Shown here: piece after piece, positions 39,751 to 48,174 of the stretch
How positions within the stretch are numbered: the first letter of the stretch is position 1
Layout of the letters: each line of letters begins with the position of its first letter
NCBI RefSeq assembly: GCF_000175615.1
Contig: NZ_ACVO01000015.1
Coordinates: 310,001-374,000 of the forward strand
Origin: Rothia mucilaginosa ATCC 25296
GTDB lineage: Bacteria; Actinomycetota; Actinomycetes; Actinomycetales; Micrococcaceae
Length of the DNA: 64,000 nucleotides
Reading direction: 5' to 3'
The notes under the pieces: generated by a model
Told to the model about the DNA's origin: nothing
Databases searched by the model: none
What the model saw: the letters and a program-made list of their open reading frames with translations, nothing else
Position numbers and translations under genes: made by a program

Positions 39751-41052
39751 TTAGGAGATGTTCGAAGGATCCGTGGAGGTCACGGTCGCCTGCGCCGAAC
39801 CGGTCGCCGCACGCACCGTAATCTGCTCGCCCTTGCTCAGTGCCGAAGCGTCACGCACAATAGCGCCCGCGGCATCCTGAACGATGGAGTAGCCGCGGTT
39901 GAGCGTCTGCGCAGGCGAGAGCGAACGCACCCGCGCCAACGTATGCGACAGAGTCGCCGACTCACGCTCCAGACGGTGCTGCACCGAACGGTGAGCGCGC
40001 TCGCGTAGCTGGCTCAGCTCTTCCACACGCATGAGCAGGGAGGACTCCGGGTGGGTGAGCACCGGGCGGCTTCGCAGCTGGGCAATGTAGTTCATCTGCA
40101 TGCCCACGTAGCCGAGTACCGCGCGGTCCAGGCGGGCGCGGGCTTCGGTGATGCGGGCGGTTTCCTCCGAAATATCGGGCACGATGCGCTTACCCGCATC
40201 GGTGGGGGTGGAGGCGCGCAGATCGGCGACCGCATCGAGGATGGGGGAGTCCGCCTCGTGGCCGATTGCCGAGACCACCGGGGTGGTGGCCGCCGCGACG
40301 GCGCGGATGAGCGCCTCCTCGGAGAAGGGCAGCAGGTCTTCGAAAGAGCCGCCGCCTCGGGCGATGACGATGACGTCCACCTCCGGGTGGGCGTCCAGTT
40401 CGGCGAGAGCCGCAATGACCTCAGCCGCCGCGCCCTCACCCTGAACGCGGGTATTGCGCACCTCGAAAACCACGCCGGGCCAGCGCAGGGAGGCGTTACG
40501 GATAACGTCCTTCTCCGCGTCAGAATCGCGACCCGTAATCAGACCCACGCGGTTCGGTAGCATGGGTAGCGGCTTCTTCCGCGCGTCAGAGAACAGCCCC
40601 TCAGCGGCGAGAGCTTCACGCAGACGCTGCAGCTGCTCGTGCAGGTTACCGGTGCCGACCGCGTACACTTCCTTGCCGATGAGGGAGAGCTTGCCGTTCT
40701 TCCACAGGCTCGGCTTGGCGCGGGTGACGATGCGAGCGCCTACGGTCACGTCAGCCGCCAGGCCGCTACCGGCACGCCCGAAGAGCGCGAGGGTGAAGGA
40801 GAAATCTTCGTTGAGGTCTTTGAGCTCCATGAAGACGTTGCCGCCGCGGCCGTTGAGGGAGGCGACCTGCGCCTCCACCCAGAGCTCGGGAACCTTGTCT
40901 ACGTAGTTTTTGAGGTTCTGCGCGAGCAGGGCGAGGGGCCAGGGGTTGGTGGCGGTGGTTTCCTGAGACTTCCCGGGAAGCTGCCGCTCGTGCACGGGCG
41001 GCACCACCAGTGCGGGTGCCAGCTGCACTGCGGAGGGGTTGTAGAAGTTCAT
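39751..41052 (-). CDS. xseA: Exodeoxyribonuclease VII large subunit
   Basis: Catalytic subunit of ExoVII, 433 aa. The N-terminal OB-fold (WVEAQVASLN, VFMELKD) and the central nuclease domain with VGLITGRDSDAEKDV, VIVIARGGGSFEDLLPF and SAIGHEADSPILDAVADLRASTPTDA are intact. The ATG is preceded by a GACAAT hexamer 7 nt upstream, so it may be leaderless; AGAAGG is too close to act as a ribosome-binding site. Divergent from the gene at 41208. Confidence 0.95.
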   Translation of the reverse strand: MNFYNPSAVQLAPALVVPPVHERQLPGKSQETTATNPWPLALLAQNLKNYVDKVPELWVEAQVASLNGRGGNVFMELKDLNEDFSFTLALFGRAGSGLAADVTVGARIVTRAKPSLWKNGKLSLIGKEVYAVGTGNLHEQLQRLREALAAEGLFSDARKKPLPMLPNRVGLITGRDSDAEKDVIRNASLRWPGVVFEVRNTRVQGEGAAAEVIAALAELDAHPEVDVIVIARGGGSFEDLLPFSEEALIRAVAAATTPVVSAIGHEADSPILDAVADLRASTPTDAGKRIVPDISEETARITEARARLDRAVLGYVGMQMNYIAQLRSRPVLTHPESSLLMRVEELSQLRERAHRSVQHRLERESATLSHTLARVRSLSPAQTLNRGYSIVQDAAGAIVRDASALSKGEQITVRAATGSAQATVTSTDPSNIS

Positions 41053-41195
41053 ACCTTCTATTGTCCCTGATTGGTCGGTTATGCGCCTGCTTACAGGTCA
41101 GCCTGGCGACTCGGGTAGCTTGCACGCAGTGCAGGCAGAACTTAGCTTCTGGCGCATTCTGCGGGTCTGAATCGGCTTTGAACACTGTGAGCGGG

Positions 41196-41201
41196 TACCC
41201 T
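41196..41201 (+). promoter_or_regulatory. -10-like hexamer for leaderless membrane-protein gene
   Basis: TACCCT 6 nt before ATG 41208. On the opposite strand xseA has its own hexamer at 41060-41065, so the two divergent genes both look leaderless. Confidence 0.45.
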
Positions 41202-41207
41202 AGGCTC

Positions 41208-42416
41208 ATGCGCTCACCCGATCAGTCAGCACATCAGAACAACGCCCTCAACACCGCCGCGGCTTCGTCAGCGGCGGGTACTGGCGCGCAAAACTACCCG
41301 GCGGACGCGACCCGAGTCGTCGACACCCGGATTACCCGCACGGACGGCTACTATACGGCGGACGAAGACACCACCCTGCTACAGCCCACGCGCACGCTCG
41401 GCCACGCCGCAGCCCCCACCAAGGCTGAACTGCATGCCGCCCCGGAGCCTCCCTTCGCGGCAGGTTTGCGGAGGTTCCTGACCGTTGTGCTGTGCGCGCT
41501 GGCCCTGGTGACCGGTTTGGGTGCGACCACGGGTGCCTGGGTGAACTCTAAGCTCATGTCAGAGCGCGGTTTCTCGCAGATTTCCTCCACCCTGGCAGAG
41601 GACTCGCAGCTTGCCTCACGCATCGCGGACGGTGCGGTTGAAGACCTCATGAACTCCGAGGCTATGACAACCTTCCTCGACGGCACCAAACAAAGCGGCT
41701 TATACTCCATTCTTGTAAAGCCGACACAAGACGGCATACGTTCCCTGCTCAACCGTTCCGCGGCTGAGCTGTCAAAAACTGAAGAATATCGAAGCCTCTG
41801 GAAGGAAATAGCCGAGGAAACTCGCCGCTACAACCTCGAACACCAGGACGGCCCCGCCGTCATTGTGCTCACCCCCTTCTACCGTGCGCTGGATGCGAAG
41901 GTCGGCTCTATCGGCTCCTTCGACCCGGACCTGACGAAGCTCGGCCCTGAAACCCTCAACATTGACCGGTTGAAGGACGGCAACAACCAGCAGGAGCAGC
42001 AGGAGTGGTACCTGCATGCCGGCATTAACCGTGCCGCCGCGCTGGGCAAATCCACCGTGCCGCTGACCATCATCTCGGTGCTGAGCCTGCTGCTGGCTAC
42101 GTTGCTGGCACCCAGGCACCGCATCCTGGTACCGGTGGTCACGGCTCTGCTCTACGCACTGCTGGGCTGGGGCGCCGCAGCCTGGTTTGGCTCCAAAAGC
42201 CCTGAATCCCTGGGAATTACCAGCCACAGCACCGCCGGAACGGCACTGATTACCGGGGCATGGAACCAGCTTGCACCGTCACTGACCGGGCACTTGCAGG
42301 CGGCGGCAAGCTACGGGCTGGTCATGGCGATCCTCGCCCTGCTGCTCGGTATTCTGATTCGCCTCATTGCCCTGGGACGTAGCCCTGCGAGCGGTGCCAC
42401 AGTCATCACACACTAA
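41208..42416 (+). CDS. Hypothetical membrane protein
   Basis: A 402 aa protein. A disordered N-terminus (about 85 residues) is followed by one membrane helix (~92-112), an extracytoplasmic domain of about 180 residues and three C-terminal helices (about 282-300, 306-325, 360-385). The layout resembles an actinobacterial family of unknown function. The start is fixed by the -10-like TACCCT 6 nt before the ATG; the longer upstream frame overlaps the xseA promoter. Confidence 0.72.
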   Translation: MRSPDQSAHQNNALNTAAASSAAGTGAQNYPADATRVVDTRITRTDGYYTADEDTTLLQPTRTLGHAAAPTKAELHAAPEPPFAAGLRRFLTVVLCALALVTGLGATTGAWVNSKLMSERGFSQISSTLAEDSQLASRIADGAVEDLMNSEAMTTFLDGTKQSGLYSILVKPTQDGIRSLLNRSAAELSKTEEYRSLWKEIAEETRRYNLEHQDGPAVIVLTPFYRALDAKVGSIGSFDPDLTKLGPETLNIDRLKDGNNQQEQQEWYLHAGINRAAALGKSTVPLTIISVLSLLLATLLAPRHRILVPVVTALLYALLGWGAAAWFGSKSPESLGITSHSTAGTALITGAWNQLAPSLTGHLQAAASYGLVMAILALLLGILIRLIALGRSPASGATVITH

Positions 42417-42430
42417 AAGTCCGAACAACG

Positions 42431-42436
42431 TAGGAT
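42431..42436 (+). promoter_or_regulatory. -10-like hexamer for leaderless ispH
   Basis: TAGGAT 7 nt before ATG 42444; no ribosome-binding site in the intervening AGTAACC. Confidence 0.5.
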
Positions 42437-42443
42437 AGTAACC

Positions 42444-43529
42444 ATGTCCACTGAAACTATTGCCCTGGGCCTGCCGCCCGTACCCCGCGAGCGCCGCAGC
42501 CGCGCCGACGTTGAAGCCGCCGCACCCGTCACCGGTGAGAAGAAAGTCCTGCTCGCCACCCCGCGCGGTTACTGCGCAGGCGTTGACCGTGCCGTGATTG
42601 CTGTTGAGAAGGCGCTGGAGCACTACGGTGCGCCTGTCTACGTGCGCAAGCAGATTGTGCACAACCGCCACGTGGTGGAGACCCTGGAGAAGCAGGGCGC
42701 TATCTTCGTTGATGAAGTGGATGAAGTTCCCGAAGGCTCCGTGACCGTGTTCTCGGCGCACGGCGTGTCCCCGGCGGTGGTTTCCGCAGCTGGCGACCGC
42801 TCCCTGAATACTATTGACGCGACCTGCCCGCTGGTGAACAAGGTGCACCGCGAGGCTGTGCGCTTCGCCAAGCAGGACTACGACATCCTGCTCATCGGCC
42901 ACACCGGCCACGAAGAGGTCGAGGGTACCGCCGGTGAGGCGCCCGAGCACATCCAGATCGTGAACTCGCCCGACGAGGTGGACCAGGTGACCGTTCGCAA
43001 CCCGGAGAAGGTCGTCTGGATTTCTCAGACCACCCTGTCCGTGGATGAGACCCTGGAAACCGTGGCGCGTCTGCGTGAGCGTTTCCCGTCTCTGCAGGAT
43101 CCGCCCTCGGACGACATCTGCTACGCAACCTCCAACCGCCAGGGCGCTATCAAGGAAATTGCTCCGCGCGCAGACCTGGTCATCGTGGTGGGTTCGGCGA
43201 ACTCCTCGAACTCCGTGCGCCTGAAGGAAGTGGCACTCGAATACGGCGCTAAGCGTGCCGAGCGTGTGGACTTCGCACACCAGGTCGACGAGTCCTGGTT
43301 CGAGGGTGTAGCAACCGTGGGCCTGACCTCCGGTGCGTCCGTACCCGAGGTTCTGGTTCAGGAGGTGCTGGCTCTGCTCGCCAAGTACGGCTACAGCACC
43401 ATCGAAGAGGTCGAGACCGCGAAGGAAGATATTCTCTTCTCCCTGCCGAAGGAACTGCGTTCCGCCCTGAAGAATGACGAGAACGTAGGCCGCCAGCTCG
43501 GTGGCCGCGGCGCTAAGCCCACTCGATAA
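42444..43529 (+). CDS. ispH: 4-hydroxy-3-methylbut-2-enyl diphosphate reductase
   Basis: Last enzyme of the MEP isoprenoid pathway; iron-sulphur protein, 361 aa. The three cluster cysteines are visible in [21 protein letters not shown] and [10 protein letters not shown]. The catalytic Glu region [11 protein letters not shown] and the SSNSVRLKE block are present. It has a ~30-residue N-terminal extension. The gene seems leaderless. Confidence 0.96.
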   Translation: MSTETIALGLPPVPRERRSRADVEAAAPVTGEKKVLLATPRGYCAGVDRAVIAVEKALEHYGAPVYVRKQIVHNRHVVETLEKQGAIFVDEVDEVPEGSVTVFSAHGVSPAVVSAAGDRSLNTIDATCPLVNKVHREAVRFAKQDYDILLIGHTGHEEVEGTAGEAPEHIQIVNSPDEVDQVTVRNPEKVVWISQTTLSVDETLETVARLRERFPSLQDPPSDDICYATSNRQGAIKEIAPRADLVIVVGSANSSNSVRLKEVALEYGAKRAERVDFAHQVDESWFEGVATVGLTSGASVPEVLVQEVLALLAKYGYSTIEEVETAKEDILFSLPKELRSALKNDENVGRQLGGRGAKPTR

Positions 43530-43556
43530 AGGCTAGATAGCCCAAATACTGCGAAT

Positions 43557-43600
43557 AATCCCCGTATCTTCCCCGTAGTGGGGCGGATACGGGGATTTTT
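43557..43600 (+). terminator. Terminator after ispH
   Basis: AATCCCCGTATC pairs with GATACGGGGATT, with an inner hairpin, followed by TTTTTG. Confidence 0.88.
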
Positions 43601-43658
43601 GTATCTGATGTGCGGGATGCATGGGTAGGGATACTTGCGCTGCTTCACGTTCACGCTA

Positions 43659-43725
43659 CGCGGGGGAGTGCCCCCTCTGCGGCGCCGGGGCGCCTTGAGG
43701 ACGGAGCCCCCGCTTCGCGTGACCG
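43659..43725. repeat. 67 bp GC-rich direct repeat, copy 1
   Basis: Begins CGCGGGGGAGTGCCCCC and ends in CGCTTCGCGTGACCG. Differs from copy 2 at three or so positions. Contains GCGGGGG and CCCCCGC ends that can pair, so the unit can fold into a large hairpin. Confidence 0.8.
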
Positions 43726-43812
43726 CCTCTGCTGCTTCGCGGTCTCGCTACGCGGGGTCTTTCGTGCCCGAGGATGCACGGCTTGGGATAGCGGTACGCG
43801 CCGGGTTCCGCT

Positions 43813-43879
43813 CGCGGGGGAGTGCCCCCTCTGCGGTGCTGGGGCGCCTTGAGGACGGAGCCCCCGCTTCGCGTAACCG
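43813..43879. repeat. 67 bp GC-rich direct repeat, copy 2
   Basis: Same orientation as copy 1, offset by 154 bp, almost identical. A partial third block between them (CGCGGGGTC near 43751) hints at further decay of the same unit. Confidence 0.8.
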
Positions 43880-43906
43880 GCCGCGACGCTCGCATGTCCT
43901 CAACTC

Positions 43907-43935
43907 ATGACATTTGTCATGTGCAGGTCATGACA
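43907..43935. promoter_or_regulatory. ATGACA/TGTCAT operator cluster before the ABC exporter
   Basis: ATGACA-TT-TGTCAT is a 14 bp perfect palindrome (43907-43920); a third ATGACA follows 9 nt later (43930-43935). It is 44 bp before the ATPase start. A candidate site for the LuxR-type response regulator at 47326. Confidence 0.5.
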
Positions 43936-43978
43936 CTCTGTACCGCAGCGGCGCGAAAACCGGAGGTGTAATAGAAAC

Positions 43979-44932
43979 ATGAACACCGCAGCACTTCAGA
44001 ACAGCAAGAACAACACCGCAGAAACCGTTATTTCTGCCCGCTCCCTCCGCCAGGTTTTCACCACCCGTGCGGCAGGCACCGTGGTCGCCGTCGACTCGAT
44101 TGACCTGACCGTCAAGCGCGGCGAAATCATCGCCCTGCTCGGCCCCAACGGTGCAGGTAAGACCACCCTCATCGACATGATTCTTGGTCTGACCCAGCCC
44201 AGCGGCGGCGAGTTGAGCGTCTTCGGTCGCAACGCTTCCGAGGCGGCACGCGCCGGTCTGCTCGGTGCGGTTCAGCAGACCGGTGGCCTGCTCAAGGACC
44301 TGACGATCCGCGCCACGGTCGAGATGATTGCCGCGCTGTACCCCAAGCCCATCGACGTGGATGAGGTACTCGCCGGCGCCGACCTGACCGATATCGCTAA
44401 GCGTAAGGTTGGCAAGTGCTCGGGCGGTCAGCAGCAGCGTCTGCGTTACGCCCTGGCGACCATGCACTCGCCGGAACTGCTGATTCTGGACGAGCCGACC
44501 GCCGGCATGGACGTGAACGCACGCCGCACCTTCTGGGAGCGTATGGAAGCCATCGCAGAACGAGGAACGACCATTCTTTTTGCGACGCACTACCTGGAAG
44601 AAGCACAGAACTTCGCCCAGCGCATCGTGCTCATGGAATCCGGCTCCATCATCGCTGACGGCTCCTCCGACGAGATCCGCGCCCTGACCGGCCACCGCCA
44701 CCTTTCCTTCCTCGCACCCGCACCCATCACCGACCTGGATGTTCCGGTCGAGGTCACCGAAGAGTCCGGCGGGTACCGCCACCGCATCTCCGTGCTGGAG
44801 ATTGAGCAGGTACTGCGCACTCTGCTGAACAACTACAGCATCAGCGACCTGGAGGTCACCAAGCCCTCCTTGGACGAGTCCTTCACCCTGCTGACCGAGC
44901 AGGCCGCCGCCTCCAAGGCATCCGACGCCTAA
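43979..44932 (+). CDS. ABC-2 type exporter, ATP-binding protein
   Basis: ATPase subunit of a drug/lipid-type exporter, 317 aa. Walker A GPNGAGKTT, signature CSGGQQQRL (Cys replaces the usual Leu of LSGGQ), Walker B LLILDEP and the H-loop ATHYLEEA are present. The C-terminal ~90 residues form the usual DrrA-like accessory domain. GGAGG precedes the ATG by about 11 nt. Forms an operon with the permease gene 69 bp downstream. Confidence 0.9.
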   Translation: MNTAALQNSKNNTAETVISARSLRQVFTTRAAGTVVAVDSIDLTVKRGEIIALLGPNGAGKTTLIDMILGLTQPSGGELSVFGRNASEAARAGLLGAVQQTGGLLKDLTIRATVEMIAALYPKPIDVDEVLAGADLTDIAKRKVGKCSGGQQQRLRYALATMHSPELLILDEPTAGMDVNARRTFWERMEAIAERGTTILFATHYLEEAQNFAQRIVLMESGSIIADGSSDEIRALTGHRHLSFLAPAPITDLDVPVEVTEESGGYRHRISVLEIEQVLRTLLNNYSISDLEVTKPSLDESFTLLTEQAAASKASDA

Positions 44933-45001
44933 ACATTAGGCTGCCTAAACACCACACCATCTAAACGCTACGCCGCCGCTACACACCTCAAGGAAAACAT
45001 C

Positions 45002-45760
45002 ATGCTCCGCTACGCACTCTACGACATCCGCGCTTCTATCCTCTCGACCGACCGTTTCTTCTTCGGCGTGGCACTGCCCATCGTCTTCTTCCTGCTCTTC
45101 GGCGCGATGCAGGACTACTCCTCCCAGCCGATGGGCGACGGCAACGTAGCAGCGTACGTCATGATTGGCATGGCGCTGTACGGTGCTGTGCAGAACACCG
45201 TGGCGATTAGCGGCAGCACCGTCACCGAGCTCTCCAGCGGCTGGAACCGCCAGCTGGCGCTGACCCCGCTGACCACCGGCAAGTACCTGGGCGCGAAGGC
45301 GCTGACCGCCCTGGTGATTTCTGCGGTGCCGGTGATTGCGGTGAACATTGTGGGCATGTTCACCGGTGTTGAAATCCCCGTGAACCAGCAGCTTGCAGCC
45401 GGCGCGCTGACGGTGCTGTGCGGTCTGGTGTTCGCCTTCTACGGCATCATGATGGGTCTGCTGATTCGTAACGAGAACGCCGTGTCCATTGCGAACGGTC
45501 TGCTGGTGATTATGAGCTTCTTCGGTACCGTGTTCTCCCCGCTGAGCACCGACCTGCTGAAGTACGCCCGCTTCACCCCGCTGTACGGTGCCGCTGAGAT
45601 TGCCCGCTACCCCTTCAGCGCAGGTCAGACCATTATTCTGGGTGGTGAGGACTGGTTCGTGACCGAGCCGCTCTGGTACGCAGTGGTGAGCCTGGTTGTG
45701 TGGGCGGCTATCTTCCTGGGTGTTTCTGCCCTGCTGATGCGCCGCGCAACCCGCCGCTAA
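45002..45760 (+). CDS. ABC-2 type exporter, permease
   Basis: A 252 aa membrane protein with six hydrophobic segments, of the ABC-2 permease family (YALYDIRASI, FFLLFGAM, NGLLVIMSFFGTVFSPL). Pairs with the upstream ATPase. AAGGA lies 7 nt before the ATG. Followed by a sensor kinase and a response regulator; this gene order (ATPase-permease-DesK-DesR) is common for exporters controlled by their own two-component system. Confidence 0.88.
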   Translation: MLRYALYDIRASILSTDRFFFGVALPIVFFLLFGAMQDYSSQPMGDGNVAAYVMIGMALYGAVQNTVAISGSTVTELSSGWNRQLALTPLTTGKYLGAKALTALVISAVPVIAVNIVGMFTGVEIPVNQQLAAGALTVLCGLVFAFYGIMMGLLIRNENAVSIANGLLVIMSFFGTVFSPLSTDLLKYARFTPLYGAAEIARYPFSAGQTIILGGEDWFVTEPLWYAVVSLVVWAAIFLGVSALLMRRATRR

Positions 45761-45912
45761 ATGCTTCTTCCCGCCGCAGTCTCAAGGGTTCCGTAGTATC
45801 AGGGGCTCCCGAGGCTGCGGCGGAAGCCGTACCTACTCAGGCTGTATCTACTAACACTGCCGCTACTGACACCGCCGCACCGGTGGTATCTGCACCCGCG
45901 GCACCCGCACGT

Positions 45913-45918
45913 TAGGCT
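45913..45918 (+). promoter_or_regulatory. -10-like hexamer for leaderless sensor kinase gene
   Basis: TAGGCT 6 nt before ATG 45925; the kinase may thus be transcribed separately from the exporter. Confidence 0.5.
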
Positions 45919-45924
45919 AGAACC

Positions 45925-47187
45925 ATGACCGAAACCCACACCCATTCCTACGAGAACGAACACCCCCACGCAGAGAACGAGGTGGCACCCTCCGCCGCGA
46001 AGCGCACCCTGGGCAAGCACCGCTTCCGCTTCCTCCACCGCGAACGCAGCGGCAACGTGAACTGGCTGGCGCTGGGCTTTAGCGCCCCGTGGCTGGTGTT
46101 TCTGCTCATGCCGCTGGACAGCTTCCTCACCACCCCGGAGCTGGGGCCGGTGCGCTGGGCCGGTGTGGCGCTGGTGGCGCTGTTTGCGGTGGTGAACTGC
46201 TCGGCGTACGCGGTGCCGTGGCTGGTGCCGGTCGCCTCCACGGTGCGTCGAAGCGTCATCTGGACGATACTGATGGCTCTGCCTGTGGCTGGCCTGACGG
46301 CGCTGCGGCTGGAATCGGCGTATACGGTGTTCTTGTCGTTCAGCATGTACTTTGTGGCGTTCTGGATTTTTGGCACAATCGCCCCGTACCGCCTGCGCTT
46401 CGGTGTGGCAGCGACGATTGCCCTGGTCTGCTGGCTAATCTTTATGGCGGGCAGCGGTTTTGACGTCACCGCGCGCGGCGGTATCGCCCTCTTTATCGGT
46501 GCGCCGATGGTGGGCATGCTGGGCTTCTCCTACCTGATTGAGCTCGGCGAACGTGCGGACGTAGCGCGTGCATCCCTGGCGCTCTCCGAGGAACGTGAAG
46601 AGATTGCCCGCGACGTGCACGACGTGCTCGGCCACTCCCTGACCGTCATCACCCTCAAAGCGGAGCTGGCGCAGCGCCTGCTGGAGATTGACCCCGCCCG
46701 CGCCGGCGCCGAGATGGAGGCAATCGCGCAGCTGTCCCGCGCATCCCTGGCGGAGGTTCGCTCAACCGTGACGCGCCTGCGCGTGCCCGACTTCTCGGGC
46801 GAGATTGAGGGGGCGGGACGTGCCCTGCAGACCGCCGGTATTCGCGCCGAACTGCCCGAGGCGCAGAACGCGCTCGCGGTTGCCGGTGTGAACGCGAAGC
46901 TGTTCTCCTGGGTTCTGCGTGAGGCGGTCACGAACATGGTGCGCCACTCCGGTGCGAACGCGGCGCGGGTGCGTCTGAGCGCAACCGGTCTGGACATCCT
47001 CGATAACGGCGTGGGTGTGGGCGATGCCCGCGGTAACGGGCTGACGGGTATGACTCAGCGTGTGGCGGCGTCCGGCGGTAGCGTGGTGATTGAGGCGGCG
47101 CCCCAGCAGTGGCTGGCGGAGAACCCTGGCGGTGGGGTGGGTACGCGCATCCGTGTGAGCATGGACGGCGATACCTCACTGCTGTAA
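45925..47187 (+). CDS. Sensor histidine kinase, DesK/NarL class
   Basis: Membrane sensor of 420 aa. A His-rich N-terminus (THTHSYENEHPHAEN) is followed by about five membrane segments (residues ~50-205). HisKA_3 dimerisation domain with phospho-acceptor His232 in ARDVHDVLGHSLTVI; ATPase domain with REAVTNMVRHSGA (N-box) and DNGVGVGDARGNGLTGM (G-boxes). Polytopic sensors of this class respond to membrane state or envelope-active compounds. The partner regulator follows. Confidence 0.9.
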   Translation: MTETHTHSYENEHPHAENEVAPSAAKRTLGKHRFRFLHRERSGNVNWLALGFSAPWLVFLLMPLDSFLTTPELGPVRWAGVALVALFAVVNCSAYAVPWLVPVASTVRRSVIWTILMALPVAGLTALRLESAYTVFLSFSMYFVAFWIFGTIAPYRLRFGVAATIALVCWLIFMAGSGFDVTARGGIALFIGAPMVGMLGFSYLIELGERADVARASLALSEEREEIARDVHDVLGHSLTVITLKAELAQRLLEIDPARAGAEMEAIAQLSRASLAEVRSTVTRLRVPDFSGEIEGAGRALQTAGIRAELPEAQNALAVAGVNAKLFSWVLREAVTNMVRHSGANAARVRLSATGLDILDNGVGVGDARGNGLTGMTQRVAASGGSVVIEAAPQQWLAENPGGGVGTRIRVSMDGDTSLL

Positions 47188-47325
47188 ATAGGTTCTGCAG
47201 ATTGTGGAACTTAGCGCCGCGCCCTGGACGGGGGAGCTACCCGCCCCTGTATGGTGGTGGTAGACAACCTCACGCGGTTGTTCCGCCCGCCGTTATCACC
47301 CCGTATTTACCCCTGGGAGGCTTCC

Positions 47326-47958
47326 ATGATTCGTGTTCTGCTCGCTGATGATCAGCAGCTCATCCGTGAGGCTCTTGCCGCTCTGCTGGGTCTGGAGGTT
47401 GACCTGCAGATTGTGGGTCAGGTCGGTAGTGGTGACGAGGTATTGGGTGCTGTCGCCCTGCTGAAGCCGGACGTGGTGCTGTTGGATGTGCAGATGCCCG
47501 GTACTTTGCTGGCTGATGGTATTGAGGCGGCTGCGGCGCTGCGTGATGCGGGTGCGGTGAGTGAGTCGGGTGAGCCGGTGCGCACGCTGATTGTGACGAC
47601 TTTTGGCCGCCCGGGCTATGTGCGCCGCGCCCTGGAGGCTGGTGCGAGTGGTTTCGTGGTGAAGGATACGGGTGCTCGCCAGTTGGCGGAGGCGATTCGT
47701 CGTGTGCATGCGGGGTTGCGTGTGGTGGATCCGTCGTTGGCGGCGGATTCTTTGGTGACGGGTGCTTCTCCGTTGACGGAGCGTGAGGCGCAGGTGCTGC
47801 GTGAGGCGGCGTCGGGTGGTACGGCTCAGCAGATTGCGTCGGCGTTGTTTTTGTCGGCGGGTACGGTGCGTAATTATTTGTCGGCGGCGATGGCGAAGAC
47901 GGGTGCGTCGACTCGTCAGGATGCGGTGCGTATCGCCACGGAGAACGGCTGGCTCTAG
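47326..47958 (+). CDS. LuxR/NarL-family response regulator
   Basis: A 210 aa regulator. Receiver domain with phospho-Asp54 in VVLLDVQMPG, the acidic pair in LLADDQ and Lys in VVKDTG; C-terminal LuxR HTH (LTEREAQVLREAASGGTAQQIA, TVRNYLSAAMAKTG). GGGAGG 6 nt before ATG 47326 sets the start; an upstream frame lacks the receiver start. Codon choice moves to G/T-ending codons compared with the C-ending kinase gene. Confidence 0.92.
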   Translation: MIRVLLADDQQLIREALAALLGLEVDLQIVGQVGSGDEVLGAVALLKPDVVLLDVQMPGTLLADGIEAAAALRDAGAVSESGEPVRTLIVTTFGRPGYVRRALEAGASGFVVKDTGARQLAEAIRRVHAGLRVVDPSLAADSLVTGASPLTEREAQVLREAASGGTAQQIASALFLSAGTVRNYLSAAMAKTGASTRQDAVRIATENGWL

Positions 47959-48174
47959 CCCCCTGCTCTCATCAACCCGGGCGGCTCCTGCGTGAACACG
48001 GTAGAATGGTAGTGTCTATGCCCGCAGGCGCCCCGCACCCGTTTCTTTCCGAGACTGGCGGTGTCGTGCTTGGACGCGGGCACCATTTTCGCCCTGTGCC
48101 CGCCCGCACCTGCCGCATCACGTACGCGGCGCATCCTGAGTGTATGGCGGGGTACATGATTCGAAGGAAAACTT

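Larger units (their letters stand above)
43530..43978. other. Repeat-rich region between ispH and the ABC exporter
   Basis: 449 bp. In order: ispH terminator (43557-43600), first copy of a 67 bp GC-rich repeat (43659), a related GC-rich stretch, second copy (43813), then the palindromes at 43907-43935 and the ABC operon leader. No credible gene; short open frames here are products of the repeats. Confidence 0.6.

Noticed and set aside
45761..45915. Ala/Pro-biased open frame between the ABC permease and the sensor kinase
   Set aside because: It has no start codon with a ribosome-binding site outside the permease gene and looks like low-complexity linker or remnant DNA. The kinase has its own leaderless start at 45925.
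48006..48174. Short open frame upstream of ychF preceded by TAGAAT
   Set aside because: It overlaps ychF in another frame and the hexamer spacing does not fit a start codon as in the leaderless genes. It more likely marks the ychF promoter.
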